Positions 34,248 to 44,467 of a stretch of DNA of 64,000 nucleotides are shown in pieces. The stretch spans positions 2,238,529-2,302,528 of the forward strand of contig NZ_CP107030.1 in assembly GCF_027474825.1 (NCBI RefSeq). The letters run 5' to 3'. A program made the translations under genes and the position numbers. This stretch comes from Maribacter halichondriae (GTDB taxonomy: Bacteria > Bacteroidota > Bacteroidia > Flavobacteriales > Flavobacteriaceae). Numbering within the stretch: the first letter of the stretch is position 1; each line of letters opens with the position of its first letter. Below the pieces are notes generated by a model. The model was not told where the DNA came from and did not search any database. It saw nothing but the letters and a program-made list of their open reading frames with translations.

Positions 34248-35248
34248 ATGAAGAAAATTAAGGCCGGAATCATTGGCATGGGCCGCATCGGAAAGATCCA
34301 TTTGGAAAATTTATGCACAAAAATCGACGGGGTGGAAGTTGTAGCTGTTGTAAATCCCTCCATAAAAGGGCAGGAGTATGCCACTAAATTTGGGGTGCGA
34401 CAATTGTCTGACGATGCAGATATTATTTTCAATAATCCGGAAATCGACGCCGTATTGATTTGTTCACCTAGTGATACCCATGCGGATTATGCGATAAGAG
34501 CAGCTGAATCGGGGAAGGCTTTATTTTGTGAAAAGCCCATCGATATGTCTTTGGAACGGGCTACAGAAGTCGTGACAAAGGTTAAAGAAAATAATGTGCC
34601 CATGATGGTTGCGTTCAATAGAAGGTTTGATCCTGATTTTGCGAAAGTCCGGAAATTACTTGCTGAAGGAAAAATAGGAACTATTCATAGTCTTCATATT
34701 ATCAGTAGAGACCCAGGTCCGCCGCCCATTGATTACATCAAACAATCTGGTGGATTATTCAAAGACATGACCATTCACGATTTTGATATGGCCCGATTTA
34801 TTATGGGATGCGAGGTAACGGAAGTTTTCGCGACCGGAAGTTGTCAGGTAGATAAAGAAATTGGCGAAGTGGGAGACATTGATACGGCCATGATTCTATT
34901 GCGCTTTGAAAATGGTGCAACAGCAGTGATCGAGAACAGCCGAAAAGCGGTTTACGGGTATGATCAACGGCTTGAGGTATTTGGTTCAAAAGGATTATTG
35001 AAAATCGAAAACCCCTAAAAACAAATGTGTCTTGCTCCGATGAAGACGGATCTCATTCGGATGTCAATCTGAACTTTTTTATTGATAGGTACGAGACATC
35101 TTATTTTTTGGAAATGCGAGCTTTCATTGATGCTCTGATCAATAAAATGGAAATGCCAGTGGGCGGCAAAGATGGAATAAATGCAGTTTTAATAGCCGAT
35201 GCGGCTTATTCTTCTCTAAGAGAGAATCGTCCAATCAAGCTTGGGTAA
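34248..35248 (+). pseudogene. Inositol 2-dehydrogenase-like Gfo/Idh/MocA oxidoreductase, frame broken once
   Basis: The first 256 residues start MKKIKAGIIGMGRIGKIHLE (Rossmann GMGRIG) with CEKPIDMSLE (EKP lysine), the catalytic-site MTIHDFDMARFIMG, and GDIDTAMILLRFENGA. The frame ends at a TAA just after a C4 run (35012-35015); one extra C gives NPLKTNVSCSDEDGSHSDVN and continues to the natural end (YSSLRENRPIKLG) at 35248. Joined length is about 333, right for IolG-type enzymes. No export signal, so unlike the Tat paralogues it would work in the cytoplasm. Divergent from the DUF1553 operon. Confidence 0.8.
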
Positions 35249-35286
35249 CTATGGTCGTGTTTTAAGTGTATGTCAAAGTGCAAAGT

Positions 35287-36021
35287 TTACATTTGACTAC
35301 TGACCCGCCTCGCCCAAATCTCATACATTGGCTCGCCCTTGCTGTTCTTCCCTTTATGGTGCCAATCGCCTTTTTTGATTTGATAGGTAAAGTCTAAAGT
35401 TGCGCCGACTCGTGAATCGTCTCTCGAAAAATATTCGATATTTTCGGTATAGGTTCCGTTTTTCGACGTGAATGCACCACCTCCAGTGCCGAAAAATTCC
35501 ATGGTATCGGTGTTGTAAGCGATCCATTGAAAGTGACCGTCCTGTAGAAATTTCAATGTCTTTCTGGTATTCTCGTCGCCACGACGCTCTTGGCCTTTGT
35601 CGGGGCCGCGGGTGGCAAAGAGCCATGTACCGTCCAAATCTTGTTGAAGAAATTCCTTTTTTACGAATTCGAGTTCTCCATCCATCGGTAAGGTCAATTT
35701 TTCATCCGCTATGATAATGGGAAGGGCCAGTTCTGTCAGACCGTTTGTTTCATGGGCAGAATTGAATTCCAGTTCAATTTTTAGGATGTTATTGTCCACG
35801 GTATAAAATCCACCAACGGTTTTAATGAATTTGGCAGGTGCTATTTGATACGCAGAATGCGTGATATAATTATCAGTAATCTTTAGCTCGTGACGTATGT
35901 TTTTGACATCCGTAATGTATACACCGGAATGAATTTGGGCATTGGATATTTCTACTTGTCCTGTAATAAACAAGAGACTTAACCATAACATAATGTGCGA
36001 ACCATAGTTTTTAAAGGCCAT
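35287..36021 (-). CDS. Hypothetical secreted protein (DUF4488-like C-terminus)
   Basis: 244 residues with a probable signal peptide (IMLWLSLLFITGQVEISNAQ). The C-terminal 120 residues (DLDGTWLFATRGPDKGQER, KTLKFLQDGHFQWIAYNT, FFGTGGGAFTSKNGTYTENIEYFSRD, DWHHKGKNSKGEPMYEIWARR) have the lipocalin-like pattern of DUF4488-type proteins, in which a one-domain beta-barrel may bind a small ligand. The N-terminal half looks like another strand-rich domain. Such proteins are frequent in Bacteroidota carbohydrate regions. Convergent with the IolG-like gene. Function unknown. Confidence 0.75.
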   Translation of the reverse strand: MAFKNYGSHIMLWLSLLFITGQVEISNAQIHSGVYITDVKNIRHELKITDNYITHSAYQIAPAKFIKTVGGFYTVDNNILKIELEFNSAHETNGLTELALPIIIADEKLTLPMDGELEFVKKEFLQQDLDGTWLFATRGPDKGQERRGDENTRKTLKFLQDGHFQWIAYNTDTMEFFGTGGGAFTSKNGTYTENIEYFSRDDSRVGATLDFTYQIKKGDWHHKGKNSKGEPMYEIWARRVSSQM

Positions 36022-36317
36022 ATCAAAAAAATTTAGAACTAAAGATAGAAATTAATACGCTAAAAATGAACGGAGTATATACATTGTTAAGTTAAAAAGT
36101 AGATTGCAAAAACTTTTTTCTATGATTTAGCGTAATTTCCTTCCAAGGCCTTGTTTTTTAATAATTTTTGTTTTCATTTGTTCTATTAATAATAAGGGAT
36201 TTTTAGCTTTTATCGTACCTCAAATATAATTAAGGGATTGGACCATTTTTTTATCATTTTTATCATGGGTTTTCGACAATCCTGTTCTATACTGCAACCT
36301 ATCTTATACCTCATTAA
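36022..36317. other. AT-rich intergenic region without a gene
   Basis: Nearly 300 bases between divergent genes. Very AT-rich with long T runs; no open frame with coding character, no convincing tRNA or RNA structure. It must contain the promoters of the polyamine operon and of the secreted protein, but I see no clear consensus pair. Confidence 0.6.
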
Positions 36318-37718
36318 ATGAATACCAAATACATTGATCTCATTGATCAAACCTACTATTTTCCTCAAGAGGAATTTACCTTGGATGGAGAATATCTTCG
36401 ATTTCACGGTATTGCCTTAAATGAATTGGTAGCCGAATATGGCAGCCCCTTAAAGTTTACGTACCTCCCCAAGATTTCCGAAAACATTGCCAGGGCAAAA
36501 AACTGGTTCGCCAATGCCATAGAAAAGCATGAATATAAGGGCAGATATCAATATTGCTATTGTACAAAAAGCTCTCACTTTCAGCATGTATTGGACGAGG
36601 CGTTGAAGAACGATATTCATATTGAGACTTCTTCCGCCTTTGATATCGATATTGTTGAAAAATTAAAGAAAAAAGGAAAGATTAAAGATGACACCTATGT
36701 ACTTTGCAACGGTTTTAAACGAGACCAGTATATTGAAAATATCGCTCGTTTAATCAATCAAGGGCATCGCAACTGTATTCCTATCATAGATAATTATGAA
36801 GAAATAGAGTTGCTTTCAGACGCAATTGAAGATGACTTCGAGGTGGGTATACGCATCGCATCTGAAGAAGAGCCAAAGTTCGAGTTCTATACTTCAAGAC
36901 TTGGGATCGGGTACAAAAACATTGTTCCGTTCTATGACAACCAAATCAAGGACAATGATAAGGTTACCTTGCGAATGCTCCATTTTTTTATCAATACGGG
37001 AATACGTGACAATGCCTATTATTGGAACGAACTGGTCAAATGTCTGAAAGTTTATGTACGACTGAAAAAAATCTGTCCTTCTTTAGATAGCCTTAACATC
37101 GGGGGAGGCTTTCCGATCAAGAATTCATTGGCGTTTGAATACGACTACCAGTATATGATCGATGAGATCATTAACCAGATTAATATCGCCTGTAAGGAAG
37201 CCGATGTGCCAGTGCCTCACATTTTTACGGAATTTGGTAGCTTTACTGTCGGTGAGAGCGGTGGCGCGATTTATGAGATTTTGTATCAAAAACAACAGAA
37301 CGATCGTGAAAAATGGAATATGATCGATTCGTCTTTTATTACAACCTTACCAGATACATGGGCCATCAACAAACGTTTTATCATGTTGCCCGTGAACCGT
37401 TGGAACGATGAATACGAACGGGTGCTTTTGGGTGGTTTGACCTGCGACAGCGATGACTACTACAATAGCGAACAGAACATGAACGCCATTTATTTGCCCA
37501 AATATAGAAAGGACAAACCCCTTTACATTGGTTTCTTCAATACGGGAGCGTACCAAGAGACCATCGGTGGTTTTGGCGGTCTACAACACTGTTTGATTCC
37601 CCAGCCAAAGCATATCTTGATCGATAGGGATGCCCAGGGAAATATAACGACCGAACTTTTTAACGAACAACAAAAAGCAGAAGACCTTCTTAAAATTTTA
37701 GGATATGAGTACAACTAA
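36318..37718 (+). CDS. speA: Biosynthetic arginine decarboxylase
   Basis: 466 residues, a PLP-dependent fold-III decarboxylase. The PLP lysine lies in YQYCYCTKSSHF (about residue 80); further marks are ASEEEPKFEFYTSRLGIG, LNIGGGFPIKN, FGSFTVGESGG and GFFNTGAYQET. It turns arginine into agmatine. It is shorter than the roughly 630-residue enterobacterial SpeA because the extra helical insertions are missing, which is normal in Bacteroidota. Its 3' end overlaps speB by 14 bases, and agmatinase follows directly, which supports arginine rather than ornithine or diaminopimelate as substrate. Confidence 0.9.
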   Translation: MNTKYIDLIDQTYYFPQEEFTLDGEYLRFHGIALNELVAEYGSPLKFTYLPKISENIARAKNWFANAIEKHEYKGRYQYCYCTKSSHFQHVLDEALKNDIHIETSSAFDIDIVEKLKKKGKIKDDTYVLCNGFKRDQYIENIARLINQGHRNCIPIIDNYEEIELLSDAIEDDFEVGIRIASEEEPKFEFYTSRLGIGYKNIVPFYDNQIKDNDKVTLRMLHFFINTGIRDNAYYWNELVKCLKVYVRLKKICPSLDSLNIGGGFPIKNSLAFEYDYQYMIDEIINQINIACKEADVPVPHIFTEFGSFTVGESGGAIYEILYQKQQNDREKWNMIDSSFITTLPDTWAINKRFIMLPVNRWNDEYERVLLGGLTCDSDDYYNSEQNMNAIYLPKYRKDKPLYIGFFNTGAYQETIGGFGGLQHCLIPQPKHILIDRDAQGNITTELFNEQQKAEDLLKILGYEYN

Positions 37719-38646
37719 GAATTATGCCGGTATACCGGATGAATTCGCACAATTGGAAACAGCGAAAGTAGTCTTGATTCCCGTGCCATATGATGGCACA
37801 AGTACTTGGGGGAAAGGAGCTGATAAAGGCCCCAAGGCATTTTTAGAGGCATCCGAAAATATGGAACTCTACGACATCGAGACCGGTACCGAAGTGTATG
37901 AACAGGGAATCTATTTAACGGAACCGATTACGGAGAATAAATCTCCTGAAGCTATGGTCGATGCCGTTCACAAGGTAACCAAGGAATATATCAAACGAAA
38001 CAAGTTCGTCACCCTTTTTGGAGGAGAGCATTCTATATCGATAGGAACAATTCGAGCATTCAATGAATGTTTCGATAATTTAACGGTTTTGCACATCGAT
38101 GCCCATGCAGACCTTCGAAAATCGTACGACGGTACGAAATACAATCATGCCTGCGCAGTACATGAGGCGAGTCAAACAACCAATTTGATTCAAGTAGGAA
38201 TCCGATCAATGGATAGTATCGAAAGAACTTTTATGGATGACGATAAAACGTTTTTTGCTCATGACATGGTCAATGATGAATATTGGATGGACAAGGTTGT
38301 TGAATCCCTTACCGACAATGTGTTCATTACCTTTGATCTAGATGCTCTAGATCCTTCGATTTTACCGGCGACAGGCACACCCGAACCAGGCGGATTGTTC
38401 TATTATGAAACTTTAGAATTCTTGAAACAAATCTTTGAAGATAAGAACGTGGTCGGTTTCGATATCGTAGAGTTATGCCCGAACGAACATGATAAGTCTT
38501 CCGATTTTTTGGCCGCAAAGTTGTACTACAAGATGTTAAGTTATAAATTTAAGGGAGAGGCAGTTGATGAAGAGTACGACAATACCTATGATGTAGATTA
38601 TAAAGCAGGCAATAATATTTCAAAATTCGAGGATGACGAAGACTAA
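37705..38646 (+). CDS. speB: Agmatinase (ureohydrolase family)
   Basis: 313 residues with all manganese-site motifs: GGEHS (around 113-117), HIDAHADLR (about 131-139), and FDLDALDPSILPATGTPEPGG (about 210-230). Ureohydrolases hydrolyse agmatine to putrescine and urea, or arginine or guanidino acids in sister groups; the speA overlap fixes agmatine as the likely substrate. The C-terminus has an acidic tail (about residues 285-313) beyond the usual end. It overlaps the next gene by 14 bases, so speA-speB-DHS form one transcript. Confidence 0.93.
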   Translation: MSTTKNYAGIPDEFAQLETAKVVLIPVPYDGTSTWGKGADKGPKAFLEASENMELYDIETGTEVYEQGIYLTEPITENKSPEAMVDAVHKVTKEYIKRNKFVTLFGGEHSISIGTIRAFNECFDNLTVLHIDAHADLRKSYDGTKYNHACAVHEASQTTNLIQVGIRSMDSIERTFMDDDKTFFAHDMVNDEYWMDKVVESLTDNVFITFDLDALDPSILPATGTPEPGGLFYYETLEFLKQIFEDKNVVGFDIVELCPNEHDKSSDFLAAKLYYKMLSYKFKGEAVDEEYDNTYDVDYKAGNNISKFEDDED

Positions 38647-39610
38647 AGGAAGCATTTCTAATTTTATAGAAAAGTATTATCTACATTTTAATGCCGCTGC
38701 ATTGGTCGATGCCGCCAAAGGGTACGAAGACCAACTGAACAAGGGTGCAAAAATGTTGGTGTCTTTGGCTGGGGCCATGTCGACCGCGGAATTGGGCAAG
38801 ATTTTTGCCGAGATCATTCGACAAGACAAGGTGCATATCGTTTCTTGCACCGGGGCCAATTTGGAGGAAGACATCATGAATCTAGTGGCGCATTCGCATT
38901 ATAAACGTGTTCCCAATTACCGTGATTTGACACCCCAAGAAGAATGGGATTTGTTGGAAAAAGGGCTTAACCGCGTAACGGATACCTGCATACCAGAAGA
39001 GGAAGCCTTCCGTAGATTGCAAAAACATATTTTTAAAATCTGGAAAGATGCCGAAGAAAAGGGGGAGCGATACCTACCCCATGAATTTATGTACAAAATG
39101 TTACTTTCTGGTGTATTGGAAGAACATTATGAAATCGATTTGAAAGATTCGTGGATGTACGCCGCTGCCGAAAAGAACTTGCCGATCATTTGCCCTGGTT
39201 GGGAAGATAGTACCATGGGCAACATTTTTGCATCCTATGTATTAAAAGGTGAATTGAAGGCCAGCACCATGAAATCGGGTATTGAATACATGACCTTTCT
39301 TGCAGATTGGTACACCGACAATTCCGAAAAAGGTATTGGATTCTTTCAGATCGGTGGCGGCATTGCAGGCGATTTTCCGATTTGTGTCGTACCGATGCTC
39401 TATCAAGATATGGAACGTACTGACACCCCGTTTTGGAGCTATTTCTGCCAAATCAGTGATTCGACCACAAGCTACGGGTCGTATTCCGGAGCGGTGCCCA
39501 ATGAGAAAATCACCTGGGGCAAGTTGGATATAGGCACCCCGAAGTATATCATCGAGAGTGATGCGACTATTGTCGCGCCCCTAATTTTTGCTTATCTTTT
39601 GGACTTATGA
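38633..39610 (+). CDS. Deoxyhypusine synthase family protein
   Basis: 325 residues. NAD-binding fold with LVSLAGAMSTAELG, HIVSCTGANLEEDIMNL, CPGWEDSTMGN, GIGFFQIGGGIAGDFPICVVPML, and DSTTSYGSYSGAVPNEKITWGK, all characteristic of deoxyhypusine synthase. In eukaryotes and archaea the enzyme moves aminobutyl from spermidine to the initiation factor eIF5A. Bacteria have no eIF5A, and bacterial relatives are thought to make homospermidine or another polyamine. The operon with speA-speB supports a polyamine substrate. The real product is undetermined. Confidence 0.9.
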   Translation: MTKTKGSISNFIEKYYLHFNAAALVDAAKGYEDQLNKGAKMLVSLAGAMSTAELGKIFAEIIRQDKVHIVSCTGANLEEDIMNLVAHSHYKRVPNYRDLTPQEEWDLLEKGLNRVTDTCIPEEEAFRRLQKHIFKIWKDAEEKGERYLPHEFMYKMLLSGVLEEHYEIDLKDSWMYAAAEKNLPIICPGWEDSTMGNIFASYVLKGELKASTMKSGIEYMTFLADWYTDNSEKGIGFFQIGGGIAGDFPICVVPMLYQDMERTDTPFWSYFCQISDSTTSYGSYSGAVPNEKITWGKLDIGTPKYIIESDATIVAPLIFAYLLDL

Positions 39611-39939
39611 ACAAAGACAACAACTCAAATCTAAAACGGGTCATTGTGGACTTCAAAAAACTGACTCCCGAAGTACTCAAACTTCTGGTGGAGCGATATC
39701 CCGATGGGTATGATGACCGAAATATTATTTCCTTCAGAAATGCACAAGGTGAGCGTATCGAAGCTGTTGAGGTCTTGACCGACGACACCAAATATTTGGT
39801 TAAGATCAGTGCTAAGTTGGAGTATACCATGGAAAATTACGACGAAGACGACTATGATGATTTTGACGACGATGATCCAACGGCTGTAGTAGAGCCAGAT
39901 TCAGAAGATATGGCTGCCGAAAGTGAGGATGAAGACTAG
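39607..39939 (+). CDS. Acidic hypothetical protein of the polyamine operon
   Basis: 110 residues. The first 75 form a compact domain (RVIVDFKKLTPEVLKLLVERYPDGYDDRNIISFRN, EAVEVLTDDTKYLVKISAKL), followed by a very acidic tail of about 30 Asp/Glu-rich residues. No enzyme motif. The start overlaps the previous stop by four bases (ATGA), so it is translationally coupled to the DHS-like gene. A strongly acidic tail beside polyamine genes could bind polyamines, but that is speculation. Small proteins like this recur in flavobacteria. Confidence 0.8.
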   Translation: MNKDNNSNLKRVIVDFKKLTPEVLKLLVERYPDGYDDRNIISFRNAQGERIEAVEVLTDDTKYLVKISAKLEYTMENYDEDDYDDFDDDDPTAVVEPDSEDMAAESEDED

Positions 39940-40004
39940 TAGACGGTAAGTAGAGCTTGTCCCTTATCATGTAGCCTTCTACCACTTTCAATTCTTAAGA
40001 AAGT

Positions 40005-41570
40005 ATGTCCCAACCGGGACAGCATCACTTTATTGATTTACCGATGAAAATAAAAGAAATAGAAAATATTGAATTAAAGTTCTTGGATCTTGAGGATTAT
40101 AAGGAGCTTAAGGCGGCCATGCTTTCTTCGTATACGAACATGCCCGGATCCTATTGGAAAGAAGAACAGATCGAGAGTTTGGTGGACAAGTTTCCCGAAG
40201 GCCAGGTCGTGATAAAAATCAACGGCCAACTAGCAGGTTGTGCGCTATCCATTATTGTCGATTACGATGATTTTGAAGACAATCATACCTATGAGGAGAT
40301 AACAGGAAAATATTCATTCGATACACATACTAACGATGGCGACGTGCTATATGGAATCGATGTCTTCATAAAGCCTGAATTCCGTGGATTGCGATTGGGG
40401 CGTAGGTTATATGACTACAGAAAGGAGCTTTGCGAGAAATTGAATTTGAAAAGTATTGTGTTTGGAGGTAGAATTCCCAATTTTCACAAATTTGCCGACA
40501 AACTGACCCCTAAAGAATACATAGCGAAAGTTCGCATAAAGGAAATTCATGATCCGGTGCTCAATTTTCAGATATCGAACGATTTTCATCCGGCGAAGGT
40601 TATGAAAGGATATCTTGAAGGTGACGAGGCTTCTAACGAGTTTGCGGTTTTGATGGAATGGGATAATATCTACTATCAAAAACCTTCCAAAAAAGCGGCT
40701 ACAAAAAAAACCATCATCCGTTTGGGATTGATCCAATGGCAAATGCGCCCGTACAAAGACTTAGAAGAGCTTTTGCAACAAGCGGAGTATTTTATTGATG
40801 CCGTTTCGGGGTATCGATCGGATTTTGCATTGTTCCCAGAATTTTTCAATGCCCCATTGATGGCCAAAGATAATCATCTATCCACGCCAGAAGCCATTCG
40901 TGAACTGGCGAAACACACTTCGGCAATCGTTCAAAAGTTCTCCGAGTTTTCGATTTCATATAACATCAACATCATTACCGGAAGTTTTCCTGAAGTAATC
41001 GATGGCAGGTTGTATAACGTAGGATATCTCTGTAGAAGGGATGGGAGCATGGAGCGCTATGAAAAATTGCATGTTACTCCTGACGAAGCCAAGGTCTGGG
41101 GTATGCAGGGCGGTACCCAATTTAAGGCTTTCGATACGGATTGTGGTAAAATAGGCGTACTGATCTGCTACGATTCGGAATTTCCCGAACTGAGTCGACT
41201 TTTAGCAGATGAAGGTATGGATATCCTTTTCATTCCATTTTTGACGGACACCCAGAACGGGTATTCACGTGTACGCAATTGTGCTCAGGCACGAGCCATT
41301 GAGAACGAATGCTATGTGGCTATCGCGGGAAGTGTGGGCAATTTACCCAACGTACAGAATATGGATATTCAGTTTGCGCAATCCATGGTTTTTACACCTT
41401 GTGATTTTTCGTTCCCCACTAACGGCATAAAGGCCGAGGCGACTCCGAATACCGAAATGATACTGATTGCTGATGTGGACATTGACTTGCTTCGCGAATT
41501 GAACCAATTCGGAGCGGTCCGTAATTTAAAGGATCGAAGAACCGATATTTTTGAACTCCGTAAGAAATAG
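40005..41570 (+). CDS. Bifunctional GNAT acetyltransferase / carbon-nitrogen hydrolase
   Basis: 521 residues from 40005; a start at 40044 (MKIKEIENIELKF) would also fit. Residues about 15-210 are a GNAT domain (GIDVFIKPEFRGLRLGRRLYDYRKEL is the acetyl-CoA loop). Residues about 235-515 are a nitrilase-type hydrolase with Glu in LFPEFFNAPL, Lys in YEKLHVTPDE and Cys in GVLICYDSEFPE, a full triad. In flavobacteria this fusion is often found with polyamine genes; acetylation and amide hydrolysis of polyamines or N-carbamoylputrescine are reasonable guesses. It follows the acidic protein by 65 bases. Confidence 0.9.
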   Translation: MSQPGQHHFIDLPMKIKEIENIELKFLDLEDYKELKAAMLSSYTNMPGSYWKEEQIESLVDKFPEGQVVIKINGQLAGCALSIIVDYDDFEDNHTYEEITGKYSFDTHTNDGDVLYGIDVFIKPEFRGLRLGRRLYDYRKELCEKLNLKSIVFGGRIPNFHKFADKLTPKEYIAKVRIKEIHDPVLNFQISNDFHPAKVMKGYLEGDEASNEFAVLMEWDNIYYQKPSKKAATKKTIIRLGLIQWQMRPYKDLEELLQQAEYFIDAVSGYRSDFALFPEFFNAPLMAKDNHLSTPEAIRELAKHTSAIVQKFSEFSISYNINIITGSFPEVIDGRLYNVGYLCRRDGSMERYEKLHVTPDEAKVWGMQGGTQFKAFDTDCGKIGVLICYDSEFPELSRLLADEGMDILFIPFLTDTQNGYSRVRNCAQARAIENECYVAIAGSVGNLPNVQNMDIQFAQSMVFTPCDFSFPTNGIKAEATPNTEMILIADVDIDLLRELNQFGAVRNLKDRRTDIFELRKK

Positions 41571-41599
41571 AATCTGAAATATCTTTAAATATACAACTC

Positions 41600-42016
41600 A
41601 TGAAAAAAGCACCTTTTCATATGTCTTTGCCCTGTACCAGCATTTCAAAGACTGAAGATTTTTATGTTGGTGTGATTGGAGCCCGATTGGGTAGACATTC
41701 CTCAAGATGGTTGGACATCGACCTGTTTGGCAATCAGATAACCTTTACAAAATCAGGTGATTTTAATTTTGCCTACCGTTCGTACAAATTCGAGGATTCT
41801 GTTTTGCCTGCTTTTCATTTTGGGGTAATCGTAGATAGGGAAACATGGGGAACACTTTATAATCGATTAAGCGATTCAGAATACGAAATAACGACAGAGG
41901 TTACTTTTTTAAAAGGTAAGACAGGTGAACATGTCTCCTTCTTCATTCAAGACCCCAACGGTCATATGGCAGAATTCAAAAGTTTTCGAGATCAGAAAGA
42001 AATGTTTGGTCAGTAG
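41600..42016 (+). CDS. VOC family protein (glyoxalase/dioxygenase fold)
   Basis: 138 residues. Paired beta-alpha-beta-beta-beta modules: FHMSLPCTSISKTEDFYVGVIGARLGRHS at the start, FHFGVIVDRETWGTLYNRL in the middle, and FFIQDPNGHMAEFKSF at the end, whose DPxGHxxEF motif gives metal ligands in this superfamily. Bacteroidota members of this size are generally annotated glyoxalase/bleomycin-resistance-like without a known substrate. It lies 29 bases after the GNAT-nitrilase gene and may be the last gene of that transcript. Confidence 0.88.
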   Translation: MKKAPFHMSLPCTSISKTEDFYVGVIGARLGRHSSRWLDIDLFGNQITFTKSGDFNFAYRSYKFEDSVLPAFHFGVIVDRETWGTLYNRLSDSEYEITTEVTFLKGKTGEHVSFFIQDPNGHMAEFKSFRDQKEMFGQ

Positions 42017-42071
42017 TTATGACTTTCATTCCTTTGCCATCTTTTTAGATTAACTATAGCCCCATTTCACA

Positions 42072-43460
42072 TTGGAAAAGAAAAAAAATTTGAACGACCT
42101 GAATATAATTGGCAGTGAAGAATGGTGTGTATTTGAAGAATTGGGCATTCCCGCGATAAAGGCAAGGGTCGATTCAGGGGCCAAAACATCATCGATTCAA
42201 GCGACGAACATTAAATTATATAATAGAGGGTCTCAAGAATGGGTCCGTTTTGAGGTAAACCCAATTCAGGAAAACCGTAGTATAGCTATTGAATGTAAGG
42301 CGAAGTTGGTCGATAGGCGCACCGTTAAAAGTTCGTCCGGTATTTCGGAAGAGCGTTTGGTGGTCAAAACACCGGTCAAACTCGGAGATTCAAGTTTTGA
42401 CATTGAATTGACGCTCGCCAGTCGTGATACCATGGAGTTCAGAATGCTCTTGGGTCGAGAAGCATTGAGTGACCGCTACATTGTAAACCCGGCTCAGAGC
42501 TATAATATTCAAAGTTTCACAGACGAAGAGATCGCCAAGAAATTTGCTCCTTTTATCAAGGAAAAATCAGGTTTAAAAATTGCACTTTTGGCCAGTAATC
42601 CAGAATTGTACAGTAACAAAAGGTTGATGGAAGCCGCTACCGCCCGCGGTCATGAAATCGTTTTTTTGAATGTAGAACTGGCCTATATGAAGTTGGATGC
42701 GCATTCGCCTGAAATCAGGTATCGTGGAGGCAATATATTGAACGAGTTCGATGCAGTAATCCCTAGAATAAAACCTTCGGTGACTTTTTATGGCTGTGCA
42801 CTAATTCGTCAATTTGATAATTTGGGTGTGTATTGCCAAAATTCGGCGGAGGCCATTGCGCAATCACGTGATAAGTTGTTCGCCTCACAATTGTTTTCAA
42901 AAAATGACATCCATATTCCAATCACGGGCTTTGCCAAATCTCCAATGGACACCAAAGATTTGATCCGTATGGTCAACGGAGCCCCTTTGATAATCAAACT
43001 TTTGGAAAGTACCCAAGGTAAAGGGGTTGTATTGGCGGAGACCAACAAAGCGGCCGAAAGCGTAATCAATGCTTTTAAAAGTGTCAATACCAACATTTTA
43101 GTACAAGAATTTATCAAGGAAGCCAATGGACAGGATATTCGTTGTTTCGTCGTAAATGGAAAAGTGGTGGCCTCGATGCAACGTCAGGCAGAAAAAGGAG
43201 AATTTCGCGCCAACATTCATCAAGGCGGTAAAGCTTCTATTATAAAAATCACCCCTGAAGAGAAAAGATTGGCATTAAAAGCGGCCAAAGTATTGAATCT
43301 TGCTGTTGCTGGGGTGGACATTATCCGCTCGAACAAAGGTCCTCTATTACTTGAAGTCAATTCCTCGCCTGGATTGGAAGGCATTGAAAATGCCACAGGA
43401 AAAGATATTGCCAATACCATGATTATGGCTGTTGAAAAGAAATTGCGGTTTAGTGTTTAA
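42072..43460 (+). CDS. RimB (ATP-dependent zinc protease-like)-RimK fusion, ATP-grasp ligase
   Basis: 462 residues from a TTG at 42072. Residues about 10-150 are an aspartic-protease-like RimB domain ([20 protein letters not shown] with the catalytic Asp; [11 protein letters not shown]). Residues about 165-460 are RimK-like ATP-grasp: [56 protein letters not shown], and [26 protein letters not shown] with Mg-binding Glu/Asn. RimK adds glutamate to ribosomal protein S6; RimB cuts or modulates it. A fusion puts both activities in one chain. The next gene is convergent with an eight-base gap. Confidence 0.9.
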   Translation: MEKKKNLNDLNIIGSEEWCVFEELGIPAIKARVDSGAKTSSIQATNIKLYNRGSQEWVRFEVNPIQENRSIAIECKAKLVDRRTVKSSSGISEERLVVKTPVKLGDSSFDIELTLASRDTMEFRMLLGREALSDRYIVNPAQSYNIQSFTDEEIAKKFAPFIKEKSGLKIALLASNPELYSNKRLMEAATARGHEIVFLNVELAYMKLDAHSPEIRYRGGNILNEFDAVIPRIKPSVTFYGCALIRQFDNLGVYCQNSAEAIAQSRDKLFASQLFSKNDIHIPITGFAKSPMDTKDLIRMVNGAPLIIKLLESTQGKGVVLAETNKAAESVINAFKSVNTNILVQEFIKEANGQDIRCFVVNGKVVASMQRQAEKGEFRANIHQGGKASIIKITPEEKRLALKAAKVLNLAVAGVDIIRSNKGPLLLEVNSSPGLEGIENATGKDIANTMIMAVEKKLRFSV

Positions 43461-43467
43461 AGTAGCC

Positions 43468-44405
43468 TTATTTAAGATTTTTCAACATTTCGGCAGTAGT
43501 TCTTGTCAAATCAAACTCCGCTTTCCAGCCCCAATCTCCTCGTGCTTTTGAATCATCGATACTACTTGGCCATGAATCGGCAATGGCCTGACGAAAATCA
43601 GGTTCATAGTATATTTCGAAGTGGGGAATTTGCTTTTCAATACTTTTGGCAATTTCTTTTGGGGTAAAACTCATCGCCGCCAAATTATAGGAAGAACGTA
43701 CTTTGATATTCGCTGAATCACTTTCCATAATGCTCAAAGTGGCACGAATGGCATCGTCCATAAACATCATGGGCAGTTTACTGTCCTCTTTTAAGAAACA
43801 AGAATATTTTTTATCAGATAGGGCTTTGTGATAGATTTCTACGGCATAATCGGTGGTTCCACCACCGGGAAGGGTTTTCCAACTTATGAGTCCAGGGTAG
43901 CGGATGCTCCGTACATCGACACCGAATTTTTTAAAATAATACTCGCACCAACGTTCTCCCGATTGTTTACTTATACCGTAAACGGTGCTGGGTTCCATAA
44001 TTGTATTTTGAGGTGTGTTTTCCTTAGGGGTGTTCGGGCCAAAAACGGCGATGCTCGAAGGCCAGAAAATTTTACTGATTTTTTTCTCCTTCCCAAGATT
44101 TAAAACATTAAAGAGGAGTTTATATTCAAGTTCCACGCCCGCATGGGAAATTTCTCTGCCGTGGCACTTAGCATTGCCGCCATCAGATACACCTCATCGA
44201 TTTCATAATGCATCACCACATCTTCAATGGCTCCGTAGTTCGTAGCATCCAAAATTTCGAAAGGTCCGGAAGCCATAATCTCTTCACTTCCTTCTCGAAT
44301 ATCACTGGCGACCACATTTTCACTTCCATATTTTTCCCGTAGTGCGAAAGTAAGTTCCGTGCCGATTTGGCCACAGGCACCTAAAATCAAGATAGATTTT
44401 TGCAT
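43468..44405 (-). pseudogene. NAD-dependent L-threonine 3-dehydrogenase (epimerase type), frame broken once
   Basis: From the ATG at 44405: MQKSILILGACGQIGTELTF (Rossmann GACGQIG), DIREGSEE (acid end of strand 2), MAAMLSATAEKFPMRAWNLN. The frame then breaks at a GG pair at 44115-44116 (one more G on the plus strand restores it) and continues SLFNVLNLGKEKK, WPSSIAVFGPNTPK, TVYGISKQSGERWCEYYFKKFGVDVRSIRYPGLIS (the YxxxK pair). Joined length about 312 with LTRTTAEMLKNL at the end, the size of short-chain-type threonine dehydrogenases of Flavobacterium. A one-base sequencing error is a real possibility. Confidence 0.8.
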
Positions 44406-44467
44406 TAAATAGCGTTAAAGAAATTGAAGGTAAATATACCGTTTCTAAAAATTTGTACATTCGTCAG

